From Herbidospora galbida (GTDB lineage Bacteria; Actinomycetota; Actinomycetes; Streptosporangiales; Streptosporangiaceae), in NCBI RefSeq assembly GCF_005233835.1, contig NZ_SZQA01000011.1:1-64000 (forward strand): a DNA stretch of 64,000 bases, in the 5' to 3' direction. The notes beneath the pieces are model-generated. The model saw only the letters and a list, made by a program, of their open reading frames with translations. It was not told where the DNA came from and made no database searches. A program made the position numbers and the translations under genes. Below, piece after piece: positions 17,065-26,000 of this stretch; positions within the stretch are counted from its first letter, which is position 1, and every line of letters starts with the position of its first letter.

Positions 17065-20000
17065 TCAGGGAACGGCTGTCTGGATCGGCGTGGCGTTGCC
17101 CGACACGATCAATAGGCCCCGGCCGACCGGGCCGCCGCCCGTGGCCCCACGGGGGAGGCGCACGTTGAACAGGTCGCCGTCCGCCGGGCTCTGGACCGAC
17201 AGGAGCAGGCCCGTACGGGCCTTGCGGGCCTCCGCCACGAAGCCCCGATACGCCGTCGCCAGGTCGCCCGTGGTCCCCGCGATCAGCAGGCCGTGGTCGC
17301 CGTCTCGCGCCTTCCGGAGGATCTCGTCGAGAGCGGTGCCTAGTGCCGAGTCGGGGGAGATGAGCTCGGCGTCGTCCACGATCACCACGTAGTTCTCCTG
17401 GCCCTCCAGGAGCTTCATCGGGTCGTGCGCCCCGGGCAGGCCGCCGAAGCCACCGCCGGCCGCCGCCTGGTCGTCCTCCCGTACGCTGCGCGCGTTGCCG
17501 TCGAGGACCGCCAGCACGCCCCGCAGCTCCCGCAGCGGGCTCCGGCGCGGAGCGATCACCAGCACCGGCACGTCGCGGTCGAGCAACGACTGGGCCGCCG
17601 TCAGCAGCGTCGAGGAGCGGCCCGAACGCGACGGGCCGGCGATCACCGCGGCCGGGCCCTGGCCCAGCAGGTCGACGCCCATCGGGGCCAGCGCGTCGCC
17701 GCCCGCCCCCAGGAGGGCCCACAGGCGCGAGGGGGGCTGGAAGCCGCGTACGAGACCGAGCGCCTGGTCGGCGGTGATGCGGGCGGGCAGCGCGTCGACC
17801 CGCAGCGGGCGGTTGACCGTCGCGGGGGCGGCCGAGCGGGCGAGGGACTGGAGGGCCGCCACCTGCGCCGGGCCCGAGGGGTCTTCGGCCAGCAGGGCGA
17901 TCTGGCTCTCCACGATGCCGTGTTCGCTCATCGACAGGGCCCGGCCGTTGGGCATCGCCGACGGGACGTTCTTCGCCGGGAGCCCGGCCAGGCCGTAGTC
18001 GGCCGGGTCGGCCAGCCGCAGCACGAGCCGGTCGTCGAACACCGTCGAGATCTGGCCGATCAGGCCCGACCGGTCGGAGGTCACCACTGCCCGCAGGCCC
18101 ACGGCGGGGCCCTCGCGGAGCAGCTGCATCACCCCGTCGACCAGCCGTCCGTAGTCATAGTTCTCGAAGGCCGCGACGAAGCCCTCCCACCGGTCGATCA
18201 TCAGCAGCAGCCACGGCTCCTTCAGGCCCGCCGCTCGGGCCTCGGCCAGGGACGCGAAACCGGCCTCGGCCAGCAGTTGCTGCCGCCGGGCGATCTCGGC
18301 GCGGAGCCGGGCCAGCAGCCGTTCGACGCGGTCGAGCTGGTCGCGGGTGACGACCGCGCCGCAGTGGGGCAGGGCGACCAGCGGCAGCAGCGCGCCGGAG
18401 CCGCAGTCGATCGCGTGCAGGTGGAGGTCGTCGGCGGTGACCTGGGTGGCCAGCGATCCGGCGATGGTGCGCAGGGCGGTCGAGCGGCCGCTGCGGGCGG
18501 TGCCGGCGATCAGCAGGTGACCGGGGCCCAGCGTCAGGGGGCGGCGGCGCTGCGCCCACGGCAGGTCGGTCACGCCGAACGCGATCGTCTCGCCGTCGAC
18601 CTCGGGCAGCGCGACCTGATCGGTCAGCGGGGGCAGCCAGGGGCTCGGCTGCTTCGGCACCCCGCGCGACACCTCGATCACCCGGTCGACCAGGCGGGCC
18701 AGGTCGGTCGTGCCGGTCAGCTCGGAGACCAGGGTGCTCGCCGGCGGACGCCCAAGGGCCTCCCAGGGCAGGTCGGTCACCCGTACCTGTCCGGGCGGCC
18801 CGCCCCCGCCGGGCGCCCGCCCCCCGATGCGAGCGGCCTGGACGGCCACCGCCGGCCCCGCGCCCGACCGGACGTAACAACGCCCGGGGGTGGACTTGGG
18901 GATGTGGGCGGCCTCCGGCCCGTCGATGACGTCGGCCGACTCGCGGGCGTCGGTGACCCGAAGCGCGATGCGGAGCGACGTGTTGGCCTGGATGTCGGCG
19001 GTCACCACACCGGCGGGGCGCTGGGTGGCGAGGATGAGGTGGATGCCCAGCGACCGGCCCCGGCGGGCGATGTCGACCAGGCCCTCGACGAACTCGGGCA
19101 GCTCCGCGACCAGGGCGGCGAATTCGTCGATGATCAGCACCAGGCGGGGCATGGGTTCCCGGACGCCGGTCGTCCGGACGGCGGCCCGGCCGAAGATGCC
19201 GGGCGCGGTGGCCTGCCGGACGCCGGTCGCGCCCATGATCCAGGTCGTGCCGCGTTCTTCGAGGTAGTCGTCGATGTCCTTGGCCCCGGCGTCGAGCAGC
19301 AGCCGTTCGCGGCGGCGGATCTCGGCGGCCAGCGACGCCAGGGCGCGCTGGGTGAGGTGGGCGTCGAGGTCGCTGACCATGCCGACCGTGTGGGGCAGCC
19401 GGACGCACTCCTTGAACGCCGCGCCGCCCTTGTAGTCGACCAGCACGAACGTCATCTCGTCGGGCCGGTTCACCGCCGCCAGCGAGCTGATCAGCGTCTG
19501 CAGCAGCTCCGACTTGCCCGCGCCCGTCGTTCCGGCGATCAGCGCGTGCGGGCCGTCGCGCCGCAGGTCGACCGCGAACGGGCCGTCGGGACCCACGCCC
19601 AGGATCGCCCGGGTCGACCGGCCGGGATTGTCCGGTACGTCGATCAGGTCGAGCAGCCGCGCGGAGTCGGGCAGCGCGGCCGACGGGTCGTCGCGGCTCA
19701 CGTCGCGAAGGGGCGCCAGCGAGCGCGCCAGCCGGTCGGCCCACGCGGGGGAGACCTGGTCGGGGCGGATCGCGCCGAGCGCGTCGAGACCGCCGCCGCG
19801 CAGCCGGATCGTGCCGTCGTCCTCGCAGGCCACGACCGTCGCGCACTCCTCCGGCAGGAGCGACTGGGCGTCGTCGATCGCGATCGTGTAGACCCCGGCG
19901 GGCGGGCCCTGGCGCAGCACCTGGGGCATGCCGGGCAGCGCCCGCATCGCCTGGGCGCCGTCGAGTACGACCAGCACGTCGTAGGGGCGCTCGTCGTAGG

Positions 20001-21567
20001 TGCCGAAGGCCGGTTCGGCCTGTTTGGGGGCGCCCCGGCCCAGGTCGTTCCAGCTCGACGGGCCGCCCGTCAACCGGCCCGGCTTCAGCAGCGGGCCGCC
20101 CTCGTCGCCCTGGCGTTCGGTGATCAGGGCGGCCAGCTCGGCCACCCGCCGGGCGGCCGACTCGAGGTCGCCGCCGACCGAGGCCAGGCTGCCGGTCGCG
20201 TGGGTGACGCAGTGGGGCAGCCAGCGCACCCAGCCCCACTGCGACGCGCCGTCGGGGCTCGCCGACAGTACGACGATCGCCAGGTCGCGGGGGCTGTGCA
20301 GGGTGGCCGCCTGGGCCACCAGCCAGCGGGCGACCGCGAGAGCGTCCCGCCGGGGGCCGGTCACCCCGGCCACGCCCAGCCGCCGCATCGCCAGCGCCAC
20401 CGGGACGTCGCGGGCCGGCGGCACGAGTTCGGGGGCGGGCGGCTCGAAGACGATCTCGGCGGGCAGGTCGGCCAGGCCCACCCGCAGCCGCAGCGCGTCG
20501 GGGTCGTGGGTGCGCCGCTCCCACAGCCGCCGCCGGGGGCCGGTCGCGGTCAGCAGCATCTCGGCCGGGTCGGGGGCCGCCGCGCGCCGGGCCGCCTCGT
20601 CGGCCGCGCGGGCCTTCTCGACCGCGCGGCGGAAGGCCTCCATGGCCGCCTTGTGGTCTTTCACCGCCTGGCGGTGCTGCTTGCGGCCGTGCCGCCGGTC
20701 GCTCGCCCACTGGCCGATCATGATCATCGGGGTCATGAAGGCGATGAGCAGGAAGTACCAGTTCTGGAACGCCCACGCCATGACCAGCCCGAACGCCGCC
20801 GGCAGGAAGGCCGCCAGCAGTTGCAGCCGGGCCCCCTCGGCCCGGCGGGGCTCCTGCGGCACCTCGATCTTGGCCACCCGCTCGGGCGGCACCAGCCGGG
20901 GCGGCCGGTTGTACGCCAGCCCGCCGTCGGGCAGCGCGTCGAGATGGGCGTCGGGCGGCTCGACGCGGCCGACCGTGAAGACCGAGTGGCCGATCGCCAG
21001 CACGCCGTCTTCGGGCCAGTCGACCGGCTCGGTCACCGGTTCACCGGCCAGCCGCAGCGGCACCGTGCCGACCGGCTCGACCGTGATCGCGGTCGGGCTC
21101 AGCCGGACCACCGCCGCCTCGGGCGGGAGAAGAGGGTCGGCCACCGCCACGGCGCACGCCGGATCGCCGCCGATCACGTGTGCGCCAAGCCCCAGGCGGT
21201 GGACCGACCCGGCTCCCGGGCCACCGGAGACCCGCAACTCGGCCGTGCCGCCGGGCTCCTCGACCACGGTGGCGGCCGCCCCGGCGGGGTCGAGCGCCAC
21301 CCGGTCGCCGTCGCGCAGCAGGCCGAACACGCGCGCGTCGGCGGGCAGCGGCCGGCCGTCGAGCCAGAGCACCCCGTCGTGGGCCGCCTCGTGGACCGCC
21401 TCCCGGTCGATGCCGTACGGCGCCCGCGCACGCGGGAGCCGGACGACGTTGCCCAGGTTGCGGGTGTCGAGCGCGGCCGCCAGGCCGGTGGCCGTGGTCG
21501 ACTCGTCGCCGTCGACGATCACGTCGCGGTGACCGGCGCCGCCGACGACGGTGAGGGTGATCCGCAT
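17065..21567 (-). CDS. EccC-like FtsK/SpoIIIE ATPase of type VII secretion
   Basis: A 1500-aa membrane ATPase. The N-terminus (1-220) looks like ubiquitin-like plus FHA-like domains, as in YukB/EssC. Two close membrane segments lie at about 249-287. Three ATPase domains follow. The first has an intact Walker A (GTTGAGKS, about 679-686) and Walker B (LVLIIDEF). The second and third read GTARSGRS and GPSRSGRS, with Arg in place of the Walker lysine, so only the first is likely to hydrolyse ATP normally. Residues upstream of 21567 are probably untranslated. No EccB, EccD, EccE or mycosin gene is in the window. It is convergent with the WXG100 gene, its likely substrate, and divergent from the Tad operon. 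Confidence 0.9.
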   Translation of the reverse strand: MRITLTVVGGAGHRDVIVDGDESTTATGLAAALDTRNLGNVVRLPRARAPYGIDREAVHEAAHDGVLWLDGRPLPADARVFGLLRDGDRVALDPAGAAATVVEEPGGTAELRVSGGPGAGSVHRLGLGAHVIGGDPACAVAVADPLLPPEAAVVRLSPTAITVEPVGTVPLRLAGEPVTEPVDWPEDGVLAIGHSVFTVGRVEPPDAHLDALPDGGLAYNRPPRLVPPERVAKIEVPQEPRRAEGARLQLLAAFLPAAFGLVMAWAFQNWYFLLIAFMTPMIMIGQWASDRRHGRKQHRQAVKDHKAAMEAFRRAVEKARAADEAARRAAAPDPAEMLLTATGPRRRLWERRTHDPDALRLRVGLADLPAEIVFEPPAPELVPPARDVPVALAMRRLGVAGVTGPRRDALAVARWLVAQAATLHSPRDLAIVVLSASPDGASQWGWVRWLPHCVTHATGSLASVGGDLESAARRVAELAALITERQGDEGGPLLKPGRLTGGPSSWNDLGRGAPKQAEPAFGTYDERPYDVLVVLDGAQAMRALPGMPQVLRQGPPAGVYTIAIDDAQSLLPEECATVVACEDDGTIRLRGGGLDALGAIRPDQVSPAWADRLARSLAPLRDVSRDDPSAALPDSARLLDLIDVPDNPGRSTRAILGVGPDGPFAVDLRRDGPHALIAGTTGAGKSELLQTLISSLAAVNRPDEMTFVLVDYKGGAAFKECVRLPHTVGMVSDLDAHLTQRALASLAAEIRRRERLLLDAGAKDIDDYLEERGTTWIMGATGVRQATAPGIFGRAAVRTTGVREPMPRLVLIIDEFAALVAELPEFVEGLVDIARRGRSLGIHLILATQRPAGVVTADIQANTSLRIALRVTDARESADVIDGPEAAHIPKSTPGRCYVRSGAGPAVAVQAARIGGRAPGGGGPPGQVRVTDLPWEALGRPPASTLVSELTGTTDLARLVDRVIEVSRGVPKQPSPWLPPLTDQVALPEVDGETIAFGVTDLPWAQRRRPLTLGPGHLLIAGTARSGRSTALRTIAGSLATQVTADDLHLHAIDCGSGALLPLVALPHCGAVVTRDQLDRVERLLARLRAEIARRQQLLAEAGFASLAEARAAGLKEPWLLLMIDRWEGFVAAFENYDYGRLVDGVMQLLREGPAVGLRAVVTSDRSGLIGQISTVFDDRLVLRLADPADYGLAGLPAKNVPSAMPNGRALSMSEHGIVESQIALLAEDPSGPAQVAALQSLARSAAPATVNRPLRVDALPARITADQALGLVRGFQPPSRLWALLGAGGDALAPMGVDLLGQGPAAVIAGPSRSGRSSTLLTAAQSLLDRDVPVLVIAPRRSPLRELRGVLAVLDGNARSVREDDQAAAGGGFGGLPGAHDPMKLLEGQENYVVIVDDAELISPDSALGTALDEILRKARDGDHGLLIAGTTGDLATAYRGFVAEARKARTGLLLSVQSPADGDLFNVRLPRGATGGGPVGRGLLIVSGNATPIQTAVP

Positions 21568-22115
21568 CGGCGGTACTCCAAGGGGATCGGTGGCGGGGTC
21601 ACCGTACAGAGACGGCGCGTCACCACGGCGGTGTATGACCGAATCGGTTGGTGTGTGGACAAGGCCGCATCCCTGTGGGTAACCCTGTGGATAACGGGGC
21701 CGCATTCACGGAGCGGCTGCCGGGGCACCCTGCTGCCAAGTGGGGCCTTTGCCGGGTTCTTCCGCGCCGGATCCACCCTGTTCACCTGGCGTTCCTGTGG
21801 AAAACCGGTGGGTTGTCCACAGGCGCCCGGGATGCTCGGGCGACTTATACCGAAATTCCATATCTGTTGCGGTTACGCCCGCCTCCAGTGTTATACGAAA
21901 GAGGCTGGGGTAATTGTGGCTTTTGTGACCCGTGGGACTTCTCGCCCCGTCTACCTGGGAAAACGGGTGAAGGTGCTGTTCTCTTTGACGGCGTGACCTA
22001 TAACCGATAAGCATGGCTCGCCATTTTTCGGAACTCCCGGGTTCGGCGATGTCCATAATGGCGTGATATTTCGTCGCGAATCCTAAATTGCTTTTGATCT
22101 GGGAGTTCCCTGCCC
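21568..22115. other. 548-base divergent intergenic region upstream of eccC and the Tad operon
   Basis: There is no convincing gene here. It holds the DnaA-box-like cluster at 21654-21821, a possible sigma-70-like promoter toward the Tad operon (TTGCGG at 21867-21872, 18 bases, TTATAC at 21891-21896) and a small inverted repeat ATGGC-TC-GCCAT at 22013-22024. The part from about 21840 to 22090 is clearly AT-richer than the genes on either side. Confidence 0.5.
21654..21821. promoter_or_regulatory. cluster of five DnaA-box-like 9-mers
   Basis: Read as TTNTCCACA, the 9-mers are: 21654-21662 minus (TTGTCCACA), 21674-21682 minus (TTACCCACA, one mismatch), 21686-21694 minus (TTATCCACA), 21796-21804 minus (TTTTCCACA) and 21813-21821 plus (TTGTCCACA). 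TTGTCCACA is the usual box in high-GC actinomycetes. No dnaA or dnaN is nearby, so this is probably not oriC; DnaA titration or DnaA control of the flanking genes is possible. Confidence 0.5.
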
Positions 22116-22817
22116 ATGAGGACCAGCGAGAAGACCGTCCGGGACGCCCCCCGCCCCGTCAACGGCTCCCCCGTCGATCGGCCCACCCTCTCCGGACCGG
22201 CCTCGCGCAAGCTGCCGGTGCCACCACGGGAGCGCAAACCCGCGCTCGCGGCCGTCGCCGTGCTTCTCATCATCGGCGGCGCCCTCACCAGCACCCTCCT
22301 CGTCATGCGCAGCGGCGACCGCGTCTCGGCCGTCGGCGTCGCCGAGCAGATCGGCGCCGGGCAGCAGATCCCGGTCGCCGCGCTGCGCGAGGTGCAGATC
22401 GCCGACACCGGGATCGCGTACGTCCCCTGGCGCCACCGCGACCAGGTCGGCAAGACCTTCGCCGCCGTCACCCTGCTGCCCGGCACGCTGCTGACCGAGA
22501 CGATGGTCACGAGCGACAGCGAGGAGGTCGGGCCCAACCGGGCCCGCGTCGGGCTCTCGCTCAAGGCGGGGCAGTATCCGTCGGGGCTGACCGCCGGCGA
22601 CGTCGTGCAGGTCATCTACGTGCCGGGCAACGCGCGGGCGGGAGCCGTGCCGCAGAAGGTGCTGGTGCCCTCCGCGCGGGTGCACAGCGTCGGGTCGTCG
22701 GAGCGGGGCGCCTCCGGGCTGGTCACCGTGATCGTCGACGCCTCGCTGTCGCCGCAGGTCGCGGCGTTCGCCTCGACCGGGGAGATCGCCCTGGCGGTGC
22801 TCCCGGGGGCCAGGTAG
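22116..22817 (+). CDS. cpaB: CpaB/RcpC-like Flp pilus assembly protein (SAF domain)
   Basis: A 233-aa membrane-anchored protein. A cytoplasmic Pro/Arg-rich N-terminus, one transmembrane segment (ALAAVAVLLIIGGALTSTLL, about 43-62) and an extracytoplasmic SAF domain (VGVAEQIGAGQQIPVAALREVQ, near 73-94) are visible. A second segment (VGLSLKAGQYPSGLTAGDVV) matches the CpaB C-terminal region. CpaB proteins guide the pilus through the envelope; in this monoderm there is no secretin, so it probably acts at the peptidoglycan. It is the first gene of the Tad operon, with GGGAG upstream of its ATG and three bases before the next gene. Confidence 0.82.
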   Translation: MRTSEKTVRDAPRPVNGSPVDRPTLSGPASRKLPVPPRERKPALAAVAVLLIIGGALTSTLLVMRSGDRVSAVGVAEQIGAGQQIPVAALREVQIADTGIAYVPWRHRDQVGKTFAAVTLLPGTLLTETMVTSDSEEVGPNRARVGLSLKAGQYPSGLTAGDVVQVIYVPGNARAGAVPQKVLVPSARVHSVGSSERGASGLVTVIVDASLSPQVAAFASTGEIALAVLPGAR

Positions 22818-22820
22818 CCG

Positions 22821-23561
22821 ATGGCGCTGATCGTGCTCGCCGCCGACAAGGGCGCGCCCGGGGTCACCACCGCGGCGACCGCTCTGGGGGCCGTGTGGCC
22901 GCGTCCGGTGCTGCTGGCCGAGTGCGACCCGTCCGGGGGAGACCTCGCCTATCGGCTGCCGGCGGCCGACGGCGGGGTGCTCAACCCGGCCCGGGGGCTG
23001 CTCAGCCTCGGCGCGGTGGCCCGGCGGGGGCTCCACCCCGACCAGGTGTACGAACACACCCAGCGGCTCGTCGGCGGCCTCGACGTGCTGGCCGGGCTGA
23101 CCAACGGCGAGCAGGCGGCCGGGCTGACCTGGCTCTGGGGCCCTCTGGGTCGCTCGTTCGCCGCGCTCGACCACGCCGACGTGCTCGCCGACTGCGGGCG
23201 ACTGGGCGTACAGCCCGCCATCAACGAGCTGGTCGACGAGGCCGACCAGATCATCCTGTTCACCCGGGCCAGCCTCGACCACGTCGCCCACTTACGCGAG
23301 CGGCTCACCCTGCTGAAGCGGCGGGTGGGCGTGGTCGTGGTCGCCGATCCGCGCAACTACCGGCCCTCCCTCGACGAGGTGCGGCGCATCGTGTCGGGCT
23401 GGGACGTCTCCTTCGTCGGCGGCATCGCCTACGACCCCAAGGGCGCCGAGCTGCTGCGCGGCGAATGGGGCGGCCGGCTGGAGCGCAGCCCGCTCATCCG
23501 GACCGCCCGCGAACTCGCCGGACGGCTGGCCGGCCACCTCCAGAAGAAGGTGGCCCAGTGA
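22821..23561 (+). CDS. CpaE/TadZ-like MinD-family protein with degenerate Walker A
   Basis: A 246-aa P-loop protein in the position of TadZ/CpaE, which places the pilus machine in the cell. The Walker A region reads KGAPGVTT: the MinD signature lysine is kept, but the second lysine of GKT is replaced by Val, which predicts weak or no ATP hydrolysis. The segment DVLADCGRLG fits the switch II region (normally DxxG), and VVVVADPRNYRPSLDEV fits the base-specificity strand. The stop overlaps the GTG start of cpaF. Confidence 0.78.
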   Translation: MALIVLAADKGAPGVTTAATALGAVWPRPVLLAECDPSGGDLAYRLPAADGGVLNPARGLLSLGAVARRGLHPDQVYEHTQRLVGGLDVLAGLTNGEQAAGLTWLWGPLGRSFAALDHADVLADCGRLGVQPAINELVDEADQIILFTRASLDHVAHLRERLTLLKRRVGVVVVADPRNYRPSLDEVRRIVSGWDVSFVGGIAYDPKGAELLRGEWGGRLERSPLIRTARELAGRLAGHLQKKVAQ

Positions 23562-24865
23562 TCGACCACACGCTCGTCAAACGCTTCCGCCAGGAGGTCG
23601 GCGACCGGCTGGCCCACCAGCGGCGCCTCGACCAGGCCGGCGGCATCCCGCCGATGAGCGGCGAGGACGAACGCCAGTTCGCCCGCGCCCTGATCGCCCA
23701 GGTCCTCGAAGAGTTCGCGCGCGGCGAGATCGGCGTCGGCCGCACCCCGCCGACGGTCGACGAGGAGGAGGCCCTCGCGGCCGGCATCCACGCCGCCCTG
23801 TTCGGCGTCGGCCGCCTGCAGCCGCTCCTCGACGACCCCGAGGTCGAGAACATCGACATCAACGGCTGCGACCGGGTCTTCGTCAGCTACGCCGACGGCC
23901 AGGAGCTCAGCCACGAGCCGGTCGCCGAGTCCGACGACGAGCTGATCGAGCTCATCCAGATCCTCGCGGCCTACTCGGGCCTGTCGTCCCGCCCCTTCGA
24001 CACCGCCAACCCCCAGCTCGACCTGCGCCTTCCCGACGGGTCGCGGTTGTCGGCGGTCATGGACGTCGCCGTGCGGCCCGCGATCTCGATCAGGCGGGCC
24101 CGGCTGGGCAAGGTGTTCCTGACCGACCTGGTCGGCAACGGCACCCTGACGCCCGACCTGGCCCGGTTCCTCGCGGCGGCGGTGCAGGCGCGCAAGAACA
24201 TCATGATCGCCGGATCGACCAACGCCGGGAAGACCACCCTGCTGCGCGCGATCGCCAACGAGATCCCCGTCCACGAACGCCTCATCACCGTCGAACGCGC
24301 CCTCGAACTGGGCCTCGACCAGTTCCCGGAGCTCCACCCGAACGTGGTCGCCTTCGAGCAGCGGCTGCCCAACTCCGAGGGCCAGGGCGAGATCACCATG
24401 GCCGAGCTGGTGCGCCGCTCGCTGCGCATGAACCCGTCGCGGGTCATCGTCGGCGAGGTCCTGGGCGACGAGATCGTGACCATGCTCAACGCGATGACCC
24501 AGGGCAACGACGGCTCGCTGTCGACGATCCACGCCAACTCGTCGATGGAGGTCTTCAACCGCATCGCGACCTACGCCCTGCAGGCCGAGGAGCGGCTGCC
24601 GATCGAGGCGTCCCACATGCTCATCGCCGGGGCGATCGACTTCGTGGTCTTCATCGAGAAGCGCAACGACTACCACCGGGGCGGCGCGCTGAAGCGTTTC
24701 GTCTCCTCCGTCCGCGAGGTCGCGGGCTGCGACGGCCGGGTCCTGTCGTCGGAGATCTTCACCGCCTCCGAGGCCGGCGTGGCCGTGGCGCACGCCCCCA
24801 TCGCCTGCATCGACGAACTCGTCCACCACGGCTACGTGCCGTCGGCCGGGGGTGGCTGGGCATGA
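23558..24865 (+). CDS. cpaF: CpaF/TadA pilus assembly ATPase
   Basis: A 435-aa hexameric secretion ATPase of the GspE/VirB11 superfamily that powers pilin assembly. The N-terminal helical part is followed by the ATPase core: Walker A GSTNAGKTT (about residue 220), the Asp box around ITVERALELGLDQ, Walker B-like RVIVGEVLGDE, and the His box GSLSTIHANSS. The start is GTG at 23558, overlapping the cpaE stop. The stop overlaps the ATG of tadB. Length and motifs are normal for the family. Confidence 0.94.
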   Translation: MIDHTLVKRFRQEVGDRLAHQRRLDQAGGIPPMSGEDERQFARALIAQVLEEFARGEIGVGRTPPTVDEEEALAAGIHAALFGVGRLQPLLDDPEVENIDINGCDRVFVSYADGQELSHEPVAESDDELIELIQILAAYSGLSSRPFDTANPQLDLRLPDGSRLSAVMDVAVRPAISIRRARLGKVFLTDLVGNGTLTPDLARFLAAAVQARKNIMIAGSTNAGKTTLLRAIANEIPVHERLITVERALELGLDQFPELHPNVVAFEQRLPNSEGQGEITMAELVRRSLRMNPSRVIVGEVLGDEIVTMLNAMTQGNDGSLSTIHANSSMEVFNRIATYALQAEERLPIEASHMLIAGAIDFVVFIEKRNDYHRGGALKRFVSSVREVAGCDGRVLSSEIFTASEAGVAVAHAPIACIDELVHHGYVPSAGGGWA

Positions 24866-25743
24866 TCCCGTTCGATCCGCTCGTGATCCTGGCCGGCGCG
24901 GCCGCCGGCGGCGGCCTGTTCCTGCTCTTCCTCTCCCTGTACGGTCTGCGCCCGCGCCCCGCCTCACCCGACACCGGCGCCGAGCGGCTGCGATGGTTCC
25001 AGTCCCTGACCACCCGGGGAGCGATCGCGGCCATCGCGGGCGGGCTGACGCTGGTGGTGACCGGCTGGCCGGTCGTGGCCGTCGGCGCGGTGCTCCTGGT
25101 GATCGCCTGGAAGGGCTTCACCGGCGGCGCGGCCGAGGAACGCGCCGCGATGAAGCGCCTCGAAGGCCTCGCCGCCTGGGCCGAGTCGCTGCGCGACACC
25201 ATCGCGGGCGCGGCCGGCCTCGAACAGGCCATCCCCGCCTCGATCAGGGCCGCCGCCCCCATGCTCCAGCCCCACCTGCGCGCCCTGGTCGACCGCCTGC
25301 GGGCCAGGATGCCCCTCGGCGATGCCCTCCGGATGTTCGCCGACGAACTCGACGACCCGTCGGCCGACCTGGTGGTCGCGGCGCTGATCCTCAACTCCCG
25401 CCTCCGGGGGCCCGGCCTGCGCGACGTGCTCTCGGCCCTGGCCGTCTCGGCCCGTGAGGAACTCGACATGCGCCGCCGCGTGGAGGCCGAACGCCGGTCG
25501 ACCCGGCGCAGCGTCCAGATCGTGGTCGGCACGGCCCTGGCCTTCGCGGCCTTCCTGGTCATCGCCAACCGGGACTACGTGGCCGAATACGACTCCCTGC
25601 TCGGCCAGGCCGTGCTCGTGGTGGTGGCGGCGCTGTTCGGCGCGGGGTTCGCGTGGATGCGCCGCCTGGCCCGCTTCGACAAGCCGGGCCGCATCCTGGC
25701 CCCTTACCGACGCCCGGAACCGGCGGAGGCGGTGAGCCCATGA
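24862..25743 (+). CDS. tadB: TadB-like type II secretion F domain protein
   Basis: A 293-aa inner-membrane platform protein. N-terminal segments (VILAGAAAGGGLFLLFLSLYG and the next two hydrophobic stretches) are followed by a cytoplasmic T2SSF domain (LEGLAAWAESLRDTIAGAAGLEQAI, near 100-125, and LRDVLSALAVSAREEL) and C-terminal membrane segments (TALAFAAFLVIANRDYV, AVLVVVAALFGAGFAWM). It binds the CpaF ATPase and holds pilins. ATGA overlap with cpaF. Confidence 0.88.
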   Translation: MIPFDPLVILAGAAAGGGLFLLFLSLYGLRPRPASPDTGAERLRWFQSLTTRGAIAAIAGGLTLVVTGWPVVAVGAVLLVIAWKGFTGGAAEERAAMKRLEGLAAWAESLRDTIAGAAGLEQAIPASIRAAAPMLQPHLRALVDRLRARMPLGDALRMFADELDDPSADLVVAALILNSRLRGPGLRDVLSALAVSAREELDMRRRVEAERRSTRRSVQIVVGTALAFAAFLVIANRDYVAEYDSLLGQAVLVVVAALFGAGFAWMRRLARFDKPGRILAPYRRPEPAEAVSP

Positions 25744-26000
25744 ACAGCCGGGCATCCGCAGGGCCGATCGGCTCACGCTCACTTACCAGTTGGGGAGTCG
25801 AAAGCTGGCTCGATATGCCGAGATATCGGGCGCGGAAGCGCCCGGTCACCTGCTGGGGCCATCCGGCTCCCGCCAGACCGATCCGGCATGACCCGGCCCG
25901 GCGGTCCTCCCGTGTCAGACCGGGAGCGTCCTTCGAGCAGGGGCCTGGCGTGGCTCTGCGGCATCAGGGCCGCGCCGTCCCCCTGGAGGTGACCTCGTGA
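25740..26000 (+). CDS. small ORF filling the tadB-tadC gap, possibly not a real gene
   Basis: An 86-residue frame starts at an ATG overlapping the tadB stop and ends in a TGA overlapping the GTG of tadC, so it is coupled on both sides. The protein is Arg/Pro-rich and unlike any pilus component I know, and its codon use looks poorer than that of its neighbours. It contains copy C of the dispersed hairpin repeat. It may be an insertion that stayed in frame, which keeps translation coupled across 253 bases, rather than a functional gene. Confidence 0.3.
   Translation: MNSRASAGPIGSRSLTSWGVESWLDMPRYRARKRPVTCWGHPAPARPIRHDPARRSSRVRPGASFEQGPGVALRHQGRAVPLEVTS
25809..25844 (-). repeat. dispersed hairpin repeat, copy C (inverted)
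   Basis: On the minus strand a 7-base stem hairpin (25827-25844) is followed by TCGGCATATCG (plus-strand 25811-25821). It matches copies A and B in layout while the loop sequence differs. It lies inside the tadB-tadC gap. Confidence 0.55.

Noticed and set aside
17425-21996. Very long plus-strand open frame opposite eccC
   Set aside because: It is a GC-rich antisense shadow; its translation is low-complexity Arg/Gly and the minus frame has clear ATPase motifs.
22001-22015. CCGATAA near 22004 as a WhiG-type promoter
   Set aside because: The upstream TAAA at the proper distance is missing.
21568-22115. Possible replication origin because of the DnaA-box cluster
   Set aside because: No dnaA, dnaN or rpmH is nearby and only five boxes are present, so oriC is not supported; I kept only the box cluster.
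23429-24967. Minus-strand 512-aa frame opposite cpaF
   Set aside because: Shadow of the CpaF ATPase, which has complete Walker motifs.
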